Shown here in pieces: positions 5,981 through 9,141 of a stretch of DNA of 9,141 nucleotides. The notes beneath the pieces were generated by a model, which was not told where the DNA came from, searched no databases, and was given only the letters and a program-made list of their open reading frames with translations. How positions within the stretch are numbered: position 1 is the first letter of the stretch; each line of letters begins with the position of its first letter. A program made the position numbers and the translations under genes. Source of the stretch: Candidatus Hydrogenedentota bacterium (GTDB taxonomy: Bacteria > Hydrogenedentota > Hydrogenedentia > Hydrogenedentales > CAITNO01); the NCBI GenBank assembly GCA_011046175.1, contig DSBB01000378.1, positions 1 through 9,141 on the forward strand, in the 5' to 3' direction.

Positions 5981-6112
5981 ATGGACTTTTCTGCTTTATT
6001 ATCCTCGCTTTTGGATACGTTTTTGAACTTCTGGCTGCAGCTGATACTGGACGGCATGTTCAATCTGCTGACAGACCTGTTGTTTGGCGGCCCGCCGGCC
6101 GGATTGGTCTAA
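5981..6112 (+). CDS. Short ORF B: 43-residue anionic amphipathic peptide, related to ORF A
   Basis: I do not recognise a family. The product starts MDFSALLSSLLDTFLNFW and ends FGGPPAGLV. Residues 5-35 should form one long amphipathic helix. Polar residues recur every fourth position (S8, D12, N16, Q20, D24, N28, T31/D32) and Leu/Phe/Trp fill the rest. A GGPP turn and a short tail follow. There is no basic residue, and net charge is about -4. It lies 67 nt downstream of ORF A on the same strand and is probably cotranscribed. The shared I-x-D-x3-N-x-L-T-(D/E)-L-(I/L)-x-G block suggests duplication followed by divergence. Its stop codon is 12 nt from the end of the convergent glycosidase-like gene. 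A protein this short can be missed by automatic annotation. Confidence 0.6.
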   Translation: MDFSALLSSLLDTFLNFWLQLILDGMFNLLTDLLFGGPPAGLV

Positions 6113-6124
6113 ACCCCGATTGTT

Positions 6125-7552
6125 TCATGCGCCGGCGCGGCTTATCAAAACAACCGCATCGTCGGTGAACGGCGGCAACGACAATTGAAACGCGCCCCCA
6201 TCGTATTCGGCGGCCATCAACTCCATGGTTCCGGTGCGGGGATTGAAGAAACGCGCTTCGCCGTCGGAAAATTCGCAGGCGACGCGAAGCGTGGACGTTG
6301 CGTATTCGTTGTTCCATGTGTGGGAGCCGCATTCCAGATACAGGGCGACAAAAGCCGGGGAATCCAACAGGTAAACATGAGGGGTGACCGCTTTTTCAAC
6401 GCGCCCCTCCGCGGCGACCGGCGTCAACGACGGCCAATGCGGCGAAAGAATCTCCCAGAACGCGCGCAATGCGCGCGCATATCCCGGCCAGTGTTCCATG
6501 TCGCCATAATCGGCGACCTGAACTTCGGACTTCCAATACGCTCCCACCGACTGCAAGCCGGCAAAAATACTGCGGTAGCACAAGGTGCGATACCGTGTTT
6601 GGTGCTCGGGACCGGTCTGGTCGGGACCGGCAAACAGGTAGTCGTCCCATTGGTTGGTTCCGTCGCTCGAGCGAACGCTCACGGCGGGCATGTTAAACGC
6701 GGCGATAATGTTCATCCCTCGCTCGCGGCGCTGCAATTCGTTCAGAATAATGATGTCGAAATGCTCTCGTTGCGCGCCAAACTGCTCCGGAGTGTAATGG
6801 CGCTCGGAATCAACGCCCACGATGAACGACCAGTCGTTCTCCGCCTCCCAGGCGCGTATCCAACGGGTTACGTCAACCGCCCATTCCAGCGTTCCCATTG
6901 CATTGCCCAGTTCGTTAATCACATCAATGATTACATTGCCGCGGCCCTTCAATGCGTCGAGAATATGACGCACCCACCGCTGCTGATGCGCCCGCGCCGC
7001 GCTGCCGTCCGGAGCGTCAATATACGCGCGGCCTTGAGAAAACCCCTGCGTCCATTCATTTACATTGTTCCTGGGATTCAAAAAATTGATGTCCCAGCGG
7101 CGTTCCCCGTCCTTAAAAAAGACAATCTGCCACAATTGCAGGTGCAGAATAACATCGTTTTCCTCCAGCATTTTCGCCACATCGCCAAGATGCGTGAAGT
7201 AGGCGTCGTCAAATGCGTCCACATCCCATTTGCCGTCCCGCTTCAAAAAGGGCGCAAGTCCCGGCGCGCCATACGCCTCTATGGGAACAGAGGCGGGATA
7301 CGCGCGGACAAGGTTCATGCCGTTGTCGCGCTGCCACTTCACCCAGCGTGCCGCATCCGCCGCGCCGCTGACAATGCGCATTTCGTCGCCCGGACCAAAC
7401 GCAAGCAAAGGCGCGCCCTTGTAAGAAAGATAGGACTTGCCAACGGATGACGTTTCAACAGCGAGGCCGCCTTTGTCCGCGCGGCAGTCGGGACAAACAA
7501 GAAAAAACGGCGCCAGAATACAACAGCATAGTGACGATAACCGTGTGTTCAT
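6125..7552 (-). CDS. Secreted TIM-barrel glycoside-hydrolase-like protein with C-terminal beta domain
   Basis: The 475-residue product starts at the ATG of 7550-7552, because GGAG ends 8 nt before it. A GTG three codons upstream overlaps that site. Residues 1-25 form a signal peptide with an unusual cluster of cysteines (SLCCCILAPFFLVCPDCRA) and probable cleavage after CRA; there is no proper lipobox. A GH-A-clan-type barrel spans about 40-370: AFGPGD (51-56), NLVRAYPAS (80-88), VILHLQLWQ (134-142), NVIIDVINELGN (206-217, with E214 the likely acid/base), DIIILNEL (266-273), MPAVSVRSSDG (288-298) and GLQSVGAYW (332-340). Residues 385-475, with ARFFNPRTG and a terminal DDAVVLI strand, resemble the small beta domain that ends DUF4038/collagen-binding-like glycosidases. 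No glutamate sits at the expected strand-7 position. The substrate is unknown. It is downstream partner of the 7591-9000 gene, 38 nt away. Confidence 0.8.
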   Translation of the reverse strand: MNTRLSSLCCCILAPFFLVCPDCRADKGGLAVETSSVGKSYLSYKGAPLLAFGPGDEMRIVSGAADAARWVKWQRDNGMNLVRAYPASVPIEAYGAPGLAPFLKRDGKWDVDAFDDAYFTHLGDVAKMLEENDVILHLQLWQIVFFKDGERRWDINFLNPRNNVNEWTQGFSQGRAYIDAPDGSAARAHQQRWVRHILDALKGRGNVIIDVINELGNAMGTLEWAVDVTRWIRAWEAENDWSFIVGVDSERHYTPEQFGAQREHFDIIILNELQRRERGMNIIAAFNMPAVSVRSSDGTNQWDDYLFAGPDQTGPEHQTRYRTLCYRSIFAGLQSVGAYWKSEVQVADYGDMEHWPGYARALRAFWEILSPHWPSLTPVAAEGRVEKAVTPHVYLLDSPAFVALYLECGSHTWNNEYATSTLRVACEFSDGEARFFNPRTGTMELMAAEYDGGAFQLSLPPFTDDAVVLISRAGA

Positions 7553-7560
7553 ACACTTCA

Positions 7561-7564
7561 CTCC
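7561..7564 (-). promoter_or_regulatory. Shine-Dalgarno site that fixes the start at 7552
   Basis: GGAG on the minus strand lies 8 nt before the ATG at 7550-7552. The longer reading from GTG (7559-7561) would place the start codon on top of this site. Confidence 0.6.
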
Positions 7565-7590
7565 ATTGAGCGCGCAATCACCGCAGAAAG

Positions 7591-9000
7591 TCAGTCGGCC
7601 GGTTGCAGCACATGCACGCCGTAGTTGCGAATGGGCAGCGACAACGCGCCCGCCTCGACCGTCGCCGTCGCGCCGGTTGCCGCGTCCTTGTATGTTTTTC
7701 CATTCAGGGAATCCAGACCTGTGAGCGTGTAGCGCAACGGGTCAAGCCATTCGTTCACCACCAGAAAATGCACCTGATCGCCGACCTGCTTGGGCAAGAC
7801 GCGCACGCCGCGGTCAAGGGAGCCCCAGGTTTCGGCAAGCGCCACCTGCGCTTCCACAGCGGCGTCACGGGCGGACAACACATGCTGCAAGGCGCTGAGT
7901 TCTTGAATCAAGGCGCGCAGCTCTTTCCAGAAATCAGTGTCCTCGCCGATGTAGGCCGTGCCCCAGTAAAGGATGCCGCGCGCGCCGTTCACAATGGCGT
8001 CATAAGCCATGAAACGCGACTCGTCCGGCGTGGGCTTGCGGCGCTCGGCGCGGTCTTTGGCGTCCGCCGTTTCATTGAGGTCCGCCCAGCCGAAACCTTG
8101 CAGCACCATCCATACGGGCTTGCCGGGCGCGGCTGTTTGCATGCGCCGCGTATACGCGCCCACGCATGCCAGTGTCCGGTCGCCGAGGTCCGAGTGTCCC
8201 GTTTTGCCCAGCGGCACCGGATAGATGTCGCAACCGACAATATCCGCGCCGCGATTAAAGAAGGCCAGTTGCTTGATGCTGTTGCGCGGCGCGTGATTCA
8301 TCCACACGGGATGCGCCGGGTCGAGTTGTTTCAAAAAGGCGTATCCGGCAGCCATTCCGTCGCCAAGTTTGGCTGCGCGCTCGGCGGCATTGGAAAGATT
8401 CAAGTCAGGATGGGGCGGTTCCTTGCCGAGTTCGCGCCAAATGTCGTCGGCAACGGCCTCGCCGAGTTCCGGCTGCGCCGTCGCATAGGCCGATTCCGCC
8501 CGCTCGCGCATGGCCTCGAGTTTTTCGCGCAACGACGCGTCCGTCAATGCGGCAATCAGTTCGTTTTGCTGCCGCGGTTCCGCGCCGCGCCGCCACTGGG
8601 TGGCGCGATACCACGCATTCCACAACGCTTCATCCGGCACTTCCCAGACCAGAAGTCCGGGGTGGGCGGACAGCGATTGCGCCAGTTCACGCAACGCGAC
8701 CATGCCCTGCTCGGCGTTGTCGCTGAAATCTATGGCATAGCCCGTGTTGACCCAGCCATAGAGCCCATGTTCCCACAGGCGGTTCAGCGAATCAACGTCG
8801 GCGGATGCGTGAACAAGATTAAATCCCGCCCCCGCCGCTTCACCGAGTTTGGCGTCGTCTTTGGGGTGTTCATACAAACCCAGCACAAAAAGACGCTTGC
8901 CGTCCACATTCAACATGCCGTCATCTTCAATGGCAACCGTAGCGCCACAAACGCCCGACGCGGCCATGAACGCCACAAGCAAAAGCGGAAACAATTTCAT
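7591..9000 (-). CDS. Secreted TIM-barrel glycoside-hydrolase-like protein
   Basis: This 469-residue protein has a clear signal peptide (MKLFPLLLVAFMAASGVCGA, cleavage near residue 20). All eight barrel strands can be proposed: FVLGLYEHPKDD (38-49), FNLVHA (60-65), GLYGWVN (79-85), LLVWEVPDEALW (116-127), PVWMNHA (231-237), ADIVGCDIYPV (252-262), PVWMVLQGFGW (295-305) and GARGILYWGTAY (339-350). The strand-4 WEVPDE (E120, E124) is the place of the acid/base in clan GH-A. At strand 7, where retaining enzymes carry the nucleophilic Glu, the sequence has Q301. A helical insertion (about 135-225) and a C-terminal beta-sandwich (about 380-469) complete it. The fold is related to GH5/GH42-type enzymes, but I cannot assign a family or substrate. 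The minus-strand AAGGAG at 9007-9012 is 6 nt before the ATG. It is first of the two-gene glycosidase operon. Confidence 0.8.
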   Translation of the reverse strand: MKLFPLLLVAFMAASGVCGATVAIEDDGMLNVDGKRLFVLGLYEHPKDDAKLGEAAGAGFNLVHASADVDSLNRLWEHGLYGWVNTGYAIDFSDNAEQGMVALRELAQSLSAHPGLLVWEVPDEALWNAWYRATQWRRGAEPRQQNELIAALTDASLREKLEAMRERAESAYATAQPELGEAVADDIWRELGKEPPHPDLNLSNAAERAAKLGDGMAAGYAFLKQLDPAHPVWMNHAPRNSIKQLAFFNRGADIVGCDIYPVPLGKTGHSDLGDRTLACVGAYTRRMQTAAPGKPVWMVLQGFGWADLNETADAKDRAERRKPTPDESRFMAYDAIVNGARGILYWGTAYIGEDTDFWKELRALIQELSALQHVLSARDAAVEAQVALAETWGSLDRGVRVLPKQVGDQVHFLVVNEWLDPLRYTLTGLDSLNGKTYKDAATGATATVEAGALSLPIRNYGVHVLQPAD

Positions 9001-9054
9001 GTCGTTCTCCTTGTCTTAAAACGGACATCCCGGCAGGCCCCTCTTCTCGCAAAC

Positions 9055-9084
9055 ATTATAGTCTCAGTCGGCCATGACGCGCAA
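9055..9084 (-). promoter_or_regulatory. Candidate sigma-70 promoter for the glycosidase-like operon
   Basis: On the minus strand a perfect TATAAT (9055-9060) is preceded, 18 nt upstream, by TTGCGC (9079-9084), which matches three -35 positions. Transcription would start near 9048, giving a leader of about 48 nt that includes the AAGGAG site. The -35 lies inside the possible coding tail at 9064-9141. Confidence 0.55.
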
Positions 9085-9141
9085 AAATTCCCGCTTTTTA
9101 CTGGGACCGGCTTTTCGGCGCAGTTTTACCTGAAGAACAAA
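9064..9141 (-). CDS. Possible C-terminal end of a gene entering from the right edge
   Basis: One minus-strand frame is open from the window edge to a TGA at 9064-9066. It encodes 25 residues ending in KKREFLRVMAD; the other two minus-strand frames stop within 15 codons. The Lys/Arg-rich tail is plausible for a real protein, but 78 nt is too short to be sure. If it is real, this gene ends 63 nt before the first glycosidase-like gene. A 4-bp stem (TCCC/GGGA) followed by a T-run lies inside it and is not a convincing terminator. Confidence 0.35.
   Translation of the reverse strand, partial: FVLQVKLRRKAGPSKKREFLRVMAD

Noticed and set aside
6117..6156. Imperfect inverted repeat (CGATTGTTT/AAACAACCG) around the convergent gene ends
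   Set aside because: It has a mismatch, a long GC-rich interior and no following T-run, and it runs into the coding end of the glycosidase gene, so I do not call a bidirectional terminator.
9087..9097. ATTCCCGCTTT, an 11-nt match to half of the 213-298 repeat
   Set aside because: Only one arm is present, with no GCGGGAAT partner; chance similarity or a very degraded copy cannot be separated.
1..9141. CRISPR array, tRNA or rRNA genes
   Set aside because: No regularly spaced direct repeats, no tRNA-like T-loop/acceptor arrangement and no rRNA-like sequence were seen.

Overview
The window is a piece of a bacterial chromosome with high-GC coding sequence. Its N-terminally anchored beta-propeller proteins and secreted, unassigned glycosidase-like proteins are typical of Planctomycetota, Lentisphaerota, Candidatus Hydrogenedentota and similar lineages. 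That placement is an inference from protein style; no rRNA or marker gene is present.

Layout. Positions 1-168 (minus strand) hold the N-terminal part of a small AT-rich gene that leaves the left edge. It encodes a TPER-x-EHI-x-RHPEM motif block. Just upstream of it is an 86-bp palindromic MITE-like repeat (213-298). Positions 556-3101 (minus) hold two genes for anchored beta-propeller proteins: a PQQ-like propeller (1638-3101) followed by an NHL propeller (556-1566). Positions 3507-5465 (plus) form a two-gene sulfur operon. It has a cystathionine gamma-synthase-type PLP enzyme and, 3 nt later, a uroporphyrinogen-III C-methyltransferase, which makes the precursor of siroheme and cobalamin. A long leader with a candidate extended -10 promoter precedes it.

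Positions 5821-6112 (plus) contain two very short genes of 30 and 43 codons. Each has a well-placed Shine-Dalgarno sequence. Their products look like related, anionic, strongly amphipathic helices, and a small stem-loop sits between the genes. This pair is the most novel-looking element in the window. Positions 6125-9000 (minus) hold two secreted TIM-barrel glycoside-hydrolase-like genes in tandem. A consensus TATAAT promoter lies upstream, and the C-terminal tail of a further minus-strand gene may enter from the right edge.

How they work together. The metB-like and cobA-like genes fit one theme, sulfur assimilation: transsulfuration plus the siroheme needed by sulfite reductase. The two exported glycosidase-like proteins probably act together on an extracytoplasmic carbohydrate. 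Both appear to keep an acid/base-type glutamate at barrel strand 4 but lack an obvious glutamate at strand 7. The two propeller proteins probably sit on the outer face of the cytoplasmic membrane as scaffolds or binding proteins. The paired short peptides are convergent with the glycosidase genes, and nothing in the sequence ties them to either neighbour.
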